A DNA stretch of 64,000 bases from Dipteris shenzhenensis (Eukaryota; Polypodiophyta; Polypodiopsida; Gleicheniales): the NCBI GenBank assembly GCA_047967505.1, contig CM106539.1; one strand, written 5' to 3'. This document shows, one piece after another, positions 34,605 through 46,004 of the stretch. The notes under the pieces were generated by a model that saw only the letters and a list, made by a program, of their open reading frames with translations, was not told the DNA's origin and ran no database searches. The translations under genes and the position numbers were made by a program. Each line of letters begins with the position of its first letter. Position 1 is the stretch's first letter.

Positions 34605-35035
34605 CCACAAATTCATATTTTGGTGCATTAAATTTTACTAGATGGTGCACAAAGACTTGTTAATCATCTAAAGTACGCCTTGCCATTCGATTTGATATGT
34701 AACATGACCCTGTTTGGACTTGTAAATCAAAAGATACAAGGATGTGAAAATGCCCTCTTTTGGGCCAAAACAGGGAGCGCGTTAACGCACTCCCTGTTTT
34801 GGCCCAAAAGAGGGCATTTTCACATCCCTGTATTTTTGCAAGATGTCAACATATGATTTTTTTGGCCCAAAAGATGAGTTTTTAACATCCCTACATCTTT
34901 TTATTGTCAAATATAAATGGCATAATGTTACATATCAAATCAAATGACAAGGCATGATTTAGATCAATATCATGCCTTTTTGCACCATCTAAAAAAATTG
35001 TGTGCATCAGAATATGAATTTTTGAGATTCTGTCC
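34605..35035. repeat. Long imperfect inverted repeat with near-perfect palindromic core
   Basis: The core at 34740-34827 has two 37-nt arms that are exact reverse complements (from GATGTGAAAATGCCC inwards). They are separated by 14 nt that are themselves almost palindromic around GCGTTAACGC. Outer arms also pair: GATTTGATATGTAACAT (34690-34706) with ATGTTACATATCAAATC (34925-34941), and further out AAATTCATATTTTGGTGC with its partner near 35004-35021. The right arm is longer because a ~60-bp segment containing GGCCCAAAAGA is duplicated in it. No coding sequence is present. It resembles a foldback element or a hairpin-RNA/MITE locus; no target duplication is resolved. Confidence 0.85.
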
Positions 35036-35689
35036 AATTTTTTGCAGCAAGTTTAAAGCAAGGTTTCCCATAATGGGGAGCGAGAAGACACTGTCTATAT
35101 TGGCAAAAAAAAAAACCAAAATTTAACATCCTCTACCTTTTAATTGCACTTTGGGGATCACTCTTCATAAACCCATAAAGCATGTGCAAGCAAGCATGTA
35201 TTATAAATTACCCCTATTCTTGCAATTTACATTTTGTCATGTAAATGGTTGAACCCATGTATGTGTTTACATTTTAAAATATCTACATATATAAATTACA
35301 TTGAGTTGCTATTTTATAAATCCCCTCATGCACACAAACAACATGTAAGTCTCCCCACTTAAAAGTACCCCTCAATGCACAAAAGTGGTATGTTACATGT
35401 TTATGAGTGACCCCCCAGGATAATTGCCAAACCCAAATGGGGTCATGTTACAATAGTCCTTAACTTTAGACTACTCAATTTCAAGAAATGTGATACATAA
35501 CCACTCTTTTGAATACTTTATACTTTAAGCAATTATTTTATAAAAAACTTAGATTCTTTCTTTGCTTGCTTGATTTTCCAATCACTTCAACTAATTGTCG
35601 CTTGCTTTTTTAGGCTTGCTCGCTTTTTCTCACTCGCTCTATTGACTGCCTCCTTGAGCTTCAATAATGACGTAGCTCTAATGGGATTC
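35036..35689. other. Non-coding tail downstream of minus-strand Ty3 element
   Basis: It probably contains the 3' end of the Ty3 element at 35.7-40.6 kb, but I could not delimit an LTR. AT-rich, with no gene. Confidence 0.4.
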
Positions 35690-37860
35690 TTTTTTTTTAC
35701 TCTATAAGGTCCTTGACCTAGAAATTTGAGCTTGCCCTTATAGACTTTGGTATTGTATAGCAGAACCAGGTCACCTTCCTTAATGTCTTTGTCTTTGAGG
35801 TTTCTATCAAACCATGCCTTCGTTCTTCATTTTTATGTTATCATGGCATGGTAGGCAACTAATCCAGTCTCTGTATGCTTCTCTAATTGGTAGAGTCTTT
35901 CTTTCAATGATGCATGATCTCCCATACATTCTTGTACTGCTAGGTGTAGACTAGGTATTGCAAATTCCAATGGAACCACAGCTTCAAGGCTGTACACCAA
36001 TTGAAAAGGTGTATTTCCTATACTAACCTTGAGTGTGGTTCTGTATGCCCATAAGGTTGCATTTAGTTTCTTTGCCCAATCAGAATGCTTTGGCTCTACT
36101 ACCTTGGTGCGGATAATACATAGAATTTTGTTGGTGGATTCAGCTTGTCCATTCCCTTATGGGTAGTAAGGTGTGCTCTTTCTATGGATCACCATAAAGC
36201 TAGACAAGAGTTCTTAGATGACCTCATTGACAAAATGTGTGCCTCTATCTAACACAATTTCAATGGAACATCCAAATCGGGTGATCACATTCTTGTACAA
36301 GAACCTTGCTGTGCTTCTGGCATCTGCCTTTCTGACAGCTTTAGCTTTAGTCCACTTAGTAAAGTAATCAGTGGCCACTATGATGTAGCGTGCCTGTGTT
36401 CCTTTTCTTGTGCTGGATGGATGGGACCCACAAAATCAATCCCCCATTTTTCAAAGGGTTTTTGTGCAACGACTATTGTTAGGGGGTTGAAGTCTTTGTG
36501 TTGTGGTTTAGAAGTTCGTTGGCATACATCACAACTTTTGACATATTCATAGGCATCTGACCAAAGTGTTGGCCACTAGTATCCTATGAGAAGGACTTTC
36601 CCTGCTGTTGCTTCCCCTTGGAAATGTCCACTTGCAATGCCTTCATGTGCTTCATTAAGGATTGGCATGATCTCATGTGGCATCACACATCTCCTTAAAA
36701 CCTGGTCCTTGCCCATCTTGTATAGTTGTCCTGCAATGAGTTGATAGGGTGCAGATTTTAGAATTAGTTTCCAAGCATCCATTGCTTTCATTTCAGGAGG
36801 TGGTCTTCCTGCCATTGAGTAGCCAATGATGTCTGCACACTAATGAGGCATAGCGTCTATTTGAAATAATGTGGCATCTGGTAGGTCATCTTCTATTCCT
36901 TCCAGCTCTTCTCCTATCCTCAATCATGACATGTGATCGGCAATGAGATGTTGAGCTCCTTTTCTCACCATGCTTTTGAAATTGAATTCTTGTAGCAGTA
37001 GAAGCCATCAGTGATCCGGCCTATGGTACATGGTTGATTGACAAGATATAATAGGGCTTGATAATCTGTGTAGAAGATAAAGTCAGTAGCCAATAGATAG
37101 TGTCAAAATTTCTTCACGTTGTAGATTATTGCCTTGTTATGTTTGCCAGGTTGACATAACACACTTCCTATTGCATAATTGGAACCATCAGTATGTACAT
37201 GAAAGTCTATGTCCCAATTTGGTGCCATTAGAACCGGGGTTGTGATCAATCTCCACTTGAGGGTTTCGAATGTTTGTTCACATTCGTCTGTCTAGATGAA
37301 GTTGACTAGGAGCTTATATAGGGTCCTTGCAATCATGGAATACCTCAATATGAATCTTCTATAATATTTGGCATGTCCCATGAAGACTTGAATTCCCTTG
37401 GCATTTAGGGGGGGGGGAAGTTCCATAATGATCTTTATTTTGTCCATGTTAGTTGCAATCCCATGTCAAGAGACTATGTGTCCCAAGACTACTCCGTGTG
37501 TGACCAAGAATTGGCATTTTAGAGCATTCAAAGAGATGCCATACTCCCTGCATTTTTTAAGAACTTCTTCAAGGCATTTCAAGTGATCCTTTTTTCCTAA
37601 GTGTACACACAAGTCGTCGAGGAAGACTTGTAAGAAGTTGTTGAGAAAGTCCTTGAAGGCGGTGTATATTACCCTTTGAAAAGTAGATGGGGCATTGCAT
37701 AAGCCAAATGGCATGACTCTGTATGCAAAAATGCCCCATTCTATGGAAAACACTATCTGTGCCTAATATTGAGGTGCAATTTGTACTTGGTTGTACTCGA
37801 TGCTAGGGATGACATAAAAAATGTAACCATCTCATTGGAGCATAAAGCCTTTGGTTAATA
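35690..37860 (-). pseudogene. Ty3/gypsy pol remnant: RT C-part, RNase H, integrase
   Basis: Read right to left. The RT resumes at YNQVQIAP (~37780) and continues with EWGIFAYRVMPFGLCNAPS and VFLDDLCVHLGKKDHL, the RT catalytic box with F-L-D-D at 37630-37615. Degenerate RNase H follows. At 36815-36576 comes LRRCVMPHEIMPILNEAHEG with the H2C2-type context, then the integrase core: KWGIDFVGP (~36450), TDYFTKWTKAKAVRKADA, VLDRGTHFVNEV and NGQAESTNK carrying D, D and E. It ends in KLKFLGQGPYRVK (~35730). Numerous stops and frame slips mean it is inactive. Confidence 0.85.
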
Positions 37861-38880
37861 CCTGGCAATAGTGGATGGCAGAGCCGGAGTAAACATTCTA
37901 GCAAGAGAGCTATATGAAGAATGGGGCCTACCTCCAATGCAGAAGGCCACATCTAACATCCGCCTAGCTGACCACAAGAAAATGAAGCCATTGGGTATCA
38001 TTGACAATGTGTCAACAAAAATTGCTAGAGTAAGATTCAGGCTCCAGTTGCGAGTGAGAAGAGGTGAGGATAATGGTTGAGGCAGACGTCAATTTATTAG
38101 TGAAGAGAGGCGGTGCAGAAAAGTTGAGAAGGGCAGACGTGATTGGCCTCAATCGCATGCAATTGTACTTTGGCTGGACCTTGTAGGTTTGCCAACCAAA
38201 ACAGATTTTGGCATTGGCTTGTTTGGTTGCGTGTTTGAGGTGAGATCCCCCCAAGTGCTCGCTCCTTCTCTTGAATGGATTGGTTGATGACTAAGTGCCA
38301 ACACTTGGAAGGTTGCATAGCTCCTCTAGATCATGAAGGACCATCCAAGACAAGGAAACTAAATCTTGCCTTGGATGGAGAAGAAGAAAAGCCGGTTTAC
38401 ATCGATGAACAACTCCCTCTAGAAGAAGAAAAAGAATTGAAAGCATTGCTAATGGAATATAAAGATTGCATGGCTTGGTCCTACAAAGAAATGAAAGGGA
38501 TTTCTCCAGAAGTTGTAGCACATACCATACCAATAAGAGAAGGATCCAAACCAAAGGTATGTGGACCTTACAAGACAAATCCCAAGTATGGCACCCATGT
38601 CTATGAAGAACTATAAAAATTACTGGAGGCGGAGGCTGGTTTCATTTATGAGATCAAGCATACTGATTGGGTGTCACCAATTGTGATTGTTCCTAAGAAA
38701 AACAAGAAGCTCAAAATATGTGTGAATCTCAAGAATGTCAATGTAGCAACAATCAGATATCATTATCCCCTACCATTGACTGAAACAATTTTAGAAAGGG
38801 CAGCAGGATTTGAAGTTTATAGCTTCTTAGATTACTAAAATTACATTTTCATCTTCTTCAGGTGGGGGGAAGTATTGTGA
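37861..38880 (+). pseudogene. Inverted internal segment of the Ty3 element: protease and RT N-terminus
   Basis: This kilobase lies on the opposite strand from gag and the rest of pol. It reads retropepsin (IVDGRAGVNILARELYEEWG with the D-G-[x]-A box, 37867-37926, and IRLADHKKMKPLGIIDNV), then the linker. It continues with the RT N-terminus: MAWSYKEMKGISPEVVAHTI (38470-38529), HTDWVSPIVIVPKKNKKLKI (38660-38719), YPLPLTETILERAAGFEVYS and FLD (38764-38832). It stops exactly where the minus-strand RT at 37.78 kb picks up (YNQV). The two RT halves are complementary in content, so this is one element with an internal inversion rather than two elements. Confidence 0.8.
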
Positions 38881-38889
38881 AGATTTGAT

Positions 38890-40560
38890 TCCATCCCTTG
38901 AAACTTTCCCACATTGTAGGGCAATTTCCTAGCAAGGTCCCAATTGGCGTTGTGACTCGCAGCTTATCAAGCTTGCTAGTGTGGTGCCATCCAATTGGGG
39001 ATGTTTTGCATGTTGCTCTATTACCTCTTGAAAGTTGTTGGGATCAATCATTGTGTCAATGCTGGGTGCTGATGGTGCTTTGACCTCTGCTGCTGCCATC
39101 CTGTCTGCCTCAAATTTTTCTTGTTCTTGTTGAACCCATTGCTTCAAGGCTTGGTAGTGCATCTTTTCAGTTTCAGCATTGGGGTATGCTTCCTTGGCTC
39201 CTTGGGTGGCACTTTCCATGGATGTGCTAGGCATGGTCTCATTATGTTGTGGGATTGGCATGGCTTGTTTTGCTAGAGGGCTCTTTGCTTTTTGAGCGAA
39301 AAGGAGTTTTTGCTGTGCCGCTTCTTTCTGTTGTCTTGTTATGATCAAGACTGGCTGCTGTGATGCCACACTATGATTTTCCACACTCATCATACCTAGG
39401 GGTACTTCAGATTTTACTTCCATGGTTGGCTGAGGCTTTGTTCTTAGTGAGCAATCCATGCAAGCATGCCCAACTCCGCATTCCCTGCACATAGGCACTT
39501 GTGCATTAGGTGCCAGTGCCAGTTGTCTGTATACTGGGATTTGTGGTGACTATTGGTATTGTTGGGGCCGGGGTTGTGCTACCCTCATATTGTAGAAACA
39601 AGTATTTACATCATGCCCTACAACATTGCAAATGGGGCACCATAAGCATGGGGGTTGAGCCACTTCTGGTGGGTTTAGTCTGTTTCTTAAGATTGGGCAT
39701 TCATTGGCTATATGGTTAGCCATACAGTGTGGACACCAAACATTTTCTCTCCGTGGGTATTGTGGTGGCTGAGAGACATGCAGCTCTTGCCCAATGGCCT
39801 GCATCATTTCCTCTTTTACTCTTAGGGCCATGGCTTCCACTCTGTCCTTGGTGGTGCGATCTTTGTGTGAAGTGCTTCCCTTCTTTGAAGATTTCTTGTC
39901 GTGTTGACTTGATTTATATCCATCACTGTTGCTGTCAGAATCGGTCATGCCATCCTGAATGTTAATTGCAGCTTCATGAGCGCCGTTGAAATGTGCATAG
40001 CTACTGACTTTTTTCATGTCCTTGCGAATGGATTTCTTCAGGCCAGAGGTGAACCATGCTATGAGGTACTTGTCGTTGGGGATCACATTTTGCTATTAAT
40101 CTTTTCATTCTTCCCAGGTATGTTCTGACCTTTTCTTTCTTGCACATATCTATATTGTTGAGTTGTAATGCGGGGTCATCTTGCAGCCATTCTGTTTGGA
40201 ATCTTCTTCTGAACAAGTCAGGTAGCAGTGCCCATGTGGCTCTGTCCTCTACGAGAAGGTCGAGGTACCATTCCAAAGCCTCATCGATTAGGGCCATCAG
40301 GAACCAGGCGGCTTTGGTTTCATTTGATTGGTCTCCTCAACAACACAACATGTTGCATTGAAGAGTTGAAGGAACTTGGTGGGGTCCCCTCATCCATTGT
40401 ACTTTGGCATTTCCAATTTACCAAAGTGTCGTCTGCCATTGTTGTTATTGTGGTTGCATTGTTCTTTAAGGTCTTTTGAAGGACTTTGATCGTCTCTACT
40501 TATTGCTTCTTCAATTGTGATTTCCTCCATGCTGCTTGTCGATGGTGAGAGGTTGAATTC
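38890..40560 (-). pseudogene. Ty3/gypsy gag remnant with three zinc-knuckle-like motifs
   Basis: On the minus strand from ~40530: EEITIEEAISRDDQ, FGKLEMPKYNG, then LIDEALEWYLDLLVEDRATW and LPDLFRRRFQTEWL (40290-40195), typical capsid-like gag. After a slip it reads WFTSGLKKSIRKDMKK (~40055). Cysteine motifs follow: CPHCMANHIANEC, CPICNVVGHDVNTC (perfect C-x2-C-x4-H-x4-C) and CRECGVGHACMDC (39770-39440). The last part, to 38929, is Gln/Glu/Lys/Ala-rich with no known domain. Three long open segments (40297-40001, 40086-39550, 39498-38929) show it is less decayed than the pol. Confidence 0.82.
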
Positions 40561-41400
40561 TTGAAGAACATGGAGGGCCGAAGAAAGCTCGTGAAAGTAT
40601 GCAGGGGCTAGTCTTCATCCATATCTGAGGTGCATAAACAAGTCCTATTTGTGACTTTCAAGTGGGTGCATATGACTGCAAAGTCCGATTATGATTTCGA
40701 CCTTTGTGGACCCAAAAATGGTAAAAAATAAGCAAGCGATGGGTCAAAATTAGTGCCTACATGAGGTGACTATTGGAGCCAAATGATGTTTGTTTATGTC
40801 TATAGCATATTCTCTATGTGTATGGACCATGTTTTATAGAGAAATGGCTACCTTTATGCATATTATACATTACCATCATAATCTTTATGCATATGATGGT
40901 AATCGTATCACCATCATAATCTTTTTCATTTCTTTATTAAAATTTTTGTTACTAAAATGATGCTCATTCATGTTTGTAGCATATTCTCTAAGAGCATGGA
41001 TCATATTTTGTAGAGCAATGGTTGTCTTTATCCATTTAGAATACGCAACTGATTGTTAAACACTTTGAAAAACTTCATTTACAATAGATCTTTACATGCG
41101 TGAATTCTGGGTTCAATCCGAGTGCAATTCGGTCTTTAAATGGCCATGATATGGGCTCCCAAAAAAGGAGTCAAAATTGTTAGGGGGTTAGAGATGCATT
41201 AGTGTCATAGGGACCCTCATGTTAAAAACATGCCTAGGGTTGTTCCACATGAGTGGGAAAATGTGCCGGTGTAGACGGTTTGTCAATTGGAGGTCACGGT
41301 GGAATCTATTGAGAAAAATAGTGCAAAAAAGGGGCCCATATGGGGGCACAAATTGACGTGTTTTATGGATGCCTAAATGGTGTGGGACTGGCTAGAGAAA
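40561..41400. other. Region expected to hold the leader/LTR of the minus-strand Ty3 element
   Basis: The TATGATGGTAATCGTATCACC region around 40860-40930 contains a short internal repeat (ACCATCATAATCTTT twice). The phrases around 40795 and 40970 (ATGATG..CATTCATG/GTTTATGT..TAGCATATTCTCTA) are also repeated. No LTR boundary or PBS could be fixed. Confidence 0.4.
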
Positions 41401-41480
41401 GTTCTCGTAGCTCAATGGTTTCGTGTGTGAAGTTGTGGTTCAATCTGGGTCCAATTCCAGTCCCAAACGGGCAAGATATG
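41401..41480 (+). other. Possible tRNA-related (SINE-like) promoter boxes
   Basis: CGTAGCTCAATGGTT at ~41407 resembles a pol III A box. GGTCCAATTCC at ~41449 lies in a small stem (CTGG...CCAG) like a T-arm, at roughly tRNA spacing. A related but weaker copy lies at ~41092-41150. No complete cloverleaf can be drawn, so this could be a degraded tRNA-derived SINE head or chance. Confidence 0.25.
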
Positions 41481-41639
41481 GAGGATTAAATTGGGGTGAA
41501 ATGTGGTCTTTTTTGGCTTGGGAAGGGGGGGAGTTCCCTTGGTCCAAAGTGTGGTGTGAATGGTCTTTATACTTTAAGTCTATATGTGAAGGTGCCTTGG
41601 GTGGAGTACGCTCAACTGAGTTGGGGTAACTGCTAGTTA

Positions 41640-41930
41640 GTGCAACTGAGTCAGTTTGATGGGTCAAAAACTACAGTTAATTCTCTAACTACAATTAGTT
41701 ACTTTAACTAATTTGAGTCTAGACTAAGAAAATAGGGGTTCAACTAACTTAAGGTTAGCTGACTCAAGTTGAGACTAACCTAACCTAACCAGTTAGTTTA
41801 ACAGCTAGTTAAAGAAACCTAACTGTAGTTACTAACCCTATGTTAACCTAACCTAAGTTAAATCTAGCCTAACCTAGGTTGAAACTAGCCTAACTACGGT
41901 TAGTTCTAAGGTGAGGTTAGATTAGGCTTT
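41640..41930 (+). repeat. Degenerate AACCTA/TAGGTT-type repeat, both orientations
   Basis: Dense, irregular repetition of words such as CCTAACCTAACC, TAGTTA, AACTAGC and their complements. The tract is partly self-complementary. The plant telomere word TTTAGGG is not repeated here. Confidence 0.7.
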
Positions 41931-42239
41931 TTTTATTTTAAAAAATATTAATTATTAAAATTTAGTTTTTACTTTTTTTGGGGGGGGTTGCGTCGGGTGA
42001 CAATGGAGGGGGGCTTAGTTTGGAGAAGACGGAGGTGGGCGGGATTAGTTTGGAGAAGACGAAGGTGGGCAGGAGGGCCGCGAAGGAGGGGGGGTGATAA
42101 TGTAAAGGCTTTAATGCCTTTGTTGGCTGGCTTAGGGCACAACTGGCGGCGGGCATTGTCACTACGTCGACGCTGGTGCATAGCTCTATGCCTAGCTGGC
42201 ATGGGGGCAGCCAAGCCCCAAGGCCCCTTAAGGGCCTTA

Positions 42240-43260
42240 TAAGATAGATTAGAGAGAGAGAGAGAGAGAGAAGAGGGGGGTAAGAGAGAGAAAAAGGGGG
42301 GGTGGAGGAAAGAGAGGGGGGATAGGGGGGTGGAGGGAGAGGGTGGTGGAGGGGGGGGGGGAGGGTGTGGAAGTGGAGGGGGGGATGGAGGTGGAGGGGG
42401 TGGGGGTGGAGGAGGAAATGGGGGGTGGAGATGGGAGGGGGGGGTGGAGATAGGGGGGGTGGGGGTGGAGGGGGGAAAAAAGGGGGGGGTAGGTGGAGAA
42501 CAGGGGGGTGGAGGTGGGAGGGGGGGGAAGGTGGGGGGGTGGAGGTGAAAAAAGGGGAGATGTGGGGGGGGGGGAGGAAATGGGGGGGGAGGAGGAAATG
42601 GGGGGTGGAGATGGGAGGGGGGGGTGGAGTAGGGGGGGTGGGGTGGGAGGGGGAAAAAGGGGGGGGCTAGGTGGAGAAGGGGGGGTGGAGGTGGAGGGGC
42701 AAGGGGGGGGGGGGGAGGTGGGGGGGTGGAGGTGAAAAAAGGGGAGATGGGGGGCGAAGGAGGAAATGGGGGGTGGAGAAAAAAGGGGAGATGGGGTGTA
42801 GAGAGAGATAGAGAGATGGTGGAGTGGAGGGTGATGGAGATGGGGGGTGGAGGAGGTGGGGGGTAGAGAGAGGTAGAGAGATGGTGGAGTGGAGGGGGTG
42901 GGGGATAGAGAGAGGTAGAGAGATGATGGAGTGGAGGGTGATGGAGATGGGGGGTGGAGGAGATGGGGGGGTAGTGGAGGAGATGGGAGGTAGAGGTGGA
43001 TGGGGAAAAGGGGAGTTGAGGTGTAGAGAGAGGTAGAGAGATGGTGGAGGGGAAAAGGATGGTTACCTTGAGTGGGGGGGATGGGGGATGGACGGAAAAA
43101 GTGGAGGTCGTGGGAAAGAAGATGATAGGAGGTGGAGATGGAGATGGAAGGCGGGGTGACATAAAAAGTGGTGGTAGAGGGGGGGGGGTTTTGACGGAAA
43201 AAATGGTGGTGGTGGTGGTGGAAATGGTGGAAGGAAGTTGGAGGACAGAAAATAGAGATA
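42240..43260 (+). repeat. About 1 kb purine-only, G-rich minisatellite tract
   Basis: The plus strand is almost entirely G and A with few T and very few C, in imperfect units like GGGGGTGGAGATGGGAGG. Larger blocks are duplicated, for example around 42400-42470 and 42595-42650, and TAGAGAGAGGTAGAGAGATGG several times at 42800-43040. An (AG)n run opens it at 42248. Long Gly-rich and Pro-rich frames on both strands are by-products of this composition. It could form G-quadruplex, triplex or R-loop structures. Confidence 0.95.
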
Positions 43261-44290
43261 GACGGAAACTATGAAGGATTAACCGAATTTGGAGAAGGAA
43301 GTGGCTAGCAAAAGTGTGGGGAAAGAAATGAGGGGGGTTGGTGTTGCTTTTATAGGATGTGGGGGATTAAGGGTTAATTTCGTGTGTTTAGTGTATTAAT
43401 GTGATTTTGTAAGTCAACATTATCCTTTTGCATCATTTGGAAGCATTTTTTCACTCCTTTGCCTTGAGGGATGTATCTTGAATGGTTTTTCGAAGGGGGT
43501 TCTTTTTCATGTATGCAAGCACGTGCTCCGCTTTCACTTCAGGTGCTAACCTCTCTGGCAGCAGTGCCAAATGTAGTCCCTATTTTACCCAAGTGCACGT
43601 TTCGAGAGTGTTGGTCACCTACAATTGTGTCGTCACTCGTTGTAGCATAGGTGTTCACAAGTGTAGCATAGGTCCTCGGGTCATGTTCCAGTGAGAGGTG
43701 TAGGCTAAAGCGTGGAAAGCAGATCTCATGCACGCATGAATTAGAAAGAGGTCTTGATTATAATGATTGATGGAGGCTCTCACCTCCATGGGAGTTGGGG
43801 TTTTAGGGTTCGAAAGGGGGACAGGGTTGGGAGAACTAACTAGGAGTTCTAGGCTTCAAAGGGGGTTGCATGGTGTGACATGAAGTTGGGGGTAATAAAC
43901 TTCACGCACCTCTTCACTTCCTGCTGCTTTCGAACTGACTGACAAAGATATTTATAATTGAGAATGGGACATTAGAAAGAAGCTTTTATGCAAGATACCA
44001 CACCATACTTTCCTCCATCAGATGAGAATGAAGATGGTAACATCCCAAGTGATGTTATAATCAAGCATATGGAGAAGGAAAGGATCAGCAGAGGCCATAA
44101 TCTCAGCGAGCCGGTCTGCACCAAAGAGAAGAGCGATACGTTGTTGAAAGAAGATCTTGCGGCTCAATATGACATGAACTGATATATATCGAGGAGTTTG
44201 AAGGGGCTGATTAGGTCGGATGGGTAGATTCCGAGGAAACATTGCACCTCCTTCATAGACACCTTTACACTTAGCTCAAAACACTCTACA
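43261..44290. other. Spacer without supported gene
   Basis: An open frame of 64 codons at 43988-44182 is acidic and lysine-rich but matches no family I know. Nothing else is supported. Confidence 0.45.
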
Positions 44291-44822
44291 AACTGTCATT
44301 AGACACAGAGGCCTATAACTTTCAGTAGAGACATGATATCAGAGATTCAAGCACACAAAGAGATGCGTCTTGAGATGGGCTTCGCGTGCTATAAGTTTCA
44401 TTGAAAAGAGACAGACAGTTGAAGAGATATGGACAGTTTACTGGAAGGGGGTAAAAACTGTCATGAAAACAGACTGTCAAACACAGAGACTCATAACTTT
44501 TTGCAGCAGTATCTGATTCAAGATCTAAGTACATAGAGACATGCGTCTTAAAGAGAGCTTCGTGCTGATATATGTTTTGTAAGAAACAGAGAAGCGGGCC
44601 GAAAAGTTATGGACAGTTTACTAGACGGGGGTAAAAACTATCATGAAAACAGACTGTCAAACACAGAGACTCATAACTTTTTGAAGCAGTATCTGATATA
44701 AGATCTGATCATATAGAAACATGTGCCTTGAAGAGAGCTTCGTGCTGATATAAATTTCATTACAATCGGACTACCGAGCAGAAAGTTATGAGAAAAACAC
44801 TAACAGGGGGTCAAACTGTCAT
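44291..44822 (+). repeat. Tandem repeat, three units of ~165-180 bp
   Basis: The marker AACTGTCAT(GAAAACAGACTGTCA) recurs at about 44291, 44456, 44636 (as AACTATCAT) and 44814. Each unit contains 'ACACAGAG.C.CATAACTTT', 'GATGCGTCTT/CATGCGTCTT', 'GAGCTTCGTGCTGATA' and 'GGACAGTTTACT.GA..GGGGTAAAAACT'. The second and third units are most alike. The unit length is in the range of plant satellites or LTR sub-repeats. Confidence 0.85.
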
Positions 44823-46000
44823 GAAAACTACCCTCCACCCAGGCTAATTTCGCCTGAGTAGGATGCTCCCTCAAGACTCCATCTTCATCAACGATCCACC
44901 CCTCATAGATTTCGCCTAGAAGAGGGGAAGAAGTTTGCATGGTGGCTCAAGAAACAAATGGACCATGTATGCACAGTGAGCGGCCGAATAGAAAGAACTT
45001 TCAAGGCTTTAAAAGAGAACAGGGATGAGACACTCAAGAGAGAGAGAACCTAAAGTGACCTTCATTACCAATAGAGTGAGGATCCACTTCAACACTACAA
45101 ACACAAGGGAGAAGAAGAGGTTTCATAGATACAAGAGGGAGTGGAAGCTCCAAGACTACTCATAGAGAGAGAATAAACTAGAGAGAGATGGACTCAAGAG
45201 TCTACATAAGAGAATATCTACAAGAGGGAGAGAAGGCTCATGGAAGAGGCTTGGGGAGACTAGAGCTACAGCAACATGAGGCCTAATGGTGGAAGAGATT
45301 GATGAACAAGGGAGAGGAGGGATCCTTTTATAGAGATTTTGTTACCCTCCTTCACCTATTTACAATTGTTGCCTGTAGATTCCTTTCCCCATCAATCACA
45401 TAAGCACGTATGTCACCATCCATGTCCTTTTTGGCTACTCTTGCCATGTGTCCCATCAAAAGATGCTCAAGACTCTTAAAATATTGAGAAATTCAAGAGT
45501 CTCCTCACATGGAGCCCATAGGGACCCTCTCTTTTCCACATGTCCACATCCTCCTTATTCCACATAGGAGTTCTAGAAGGATTCCTCTTGACTTTACACT
45601 CCTCCACATGCCTTCCACATGCTTGGCATGTGGCCTCTCTTATATTATTGGAACACATGGACATGAGCCCACCTCTTTATATGACTCACTCTTCCTATTT
45701 TCTAAAAAACTCATAATATCCCATACACAAATAACTCTCACCCCATACCAAGGTATTTATAATTCATACCTATGGTATTTACAATGAGCCATTCCACTCA
45801 TCCTCTCAATCCCATACAATATCATAGAAAATAGAAATAAGTGAGAGCCACTAGGCTATCACTTGATACTCAAACTCTTATCAAACATAGAGAAAAACAA
45901 TATCAATGCCAAGTTAAAAATATCAATTTTTGGCGTCACAATGGTTTAGGAGGAGTCCAAGGTTGAGGAGTGGAGAGCTAGTCTCCTTCGCAGATTCTAG
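44823..46000. other. Spacer, probably LTR-retrotransposon leader or LTR sequence
   Basis: Rich in AGAGAG words (45000-45280). No protein domain is seen. It may belong to the same element as the tandem repeat before it and the PBS at 47.7 kb, but no boundaries are visible. Confidence 0.4.
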
Positions 46001-46004
46001 GGTT

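Noticed and set aside
37466-37753. Separate small RT gene
   Set aside because: It is the continuation of the Ty3 RT whose first half lies in the inverted segment, not an independent gene.
41401-41480. A functional tRNA gene
   Set aside because: Only box-like words; acceptor stem and anticodon arm do not pair convincingly.
41640-41930. Possible interstitial telomere (AACCTAACC words)
   Set aside because: The plant telomere unit TTTAGGG is not tandemly present and the spacing is irregular.
41969-43162. 397-codon proline-rich open frame on the minus strand, and overlapping Gly-rich frames on the plus strand
   Set aside because: They lie wholly in the purine/G-rich repeat. Absence of stops follows from composition, there is no domain, and frames are open on both strands.
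44291-44822. CRISPR-like array
   Set aside because: Whole units are repeated without unique spacers, and the genome is eukaryotic.
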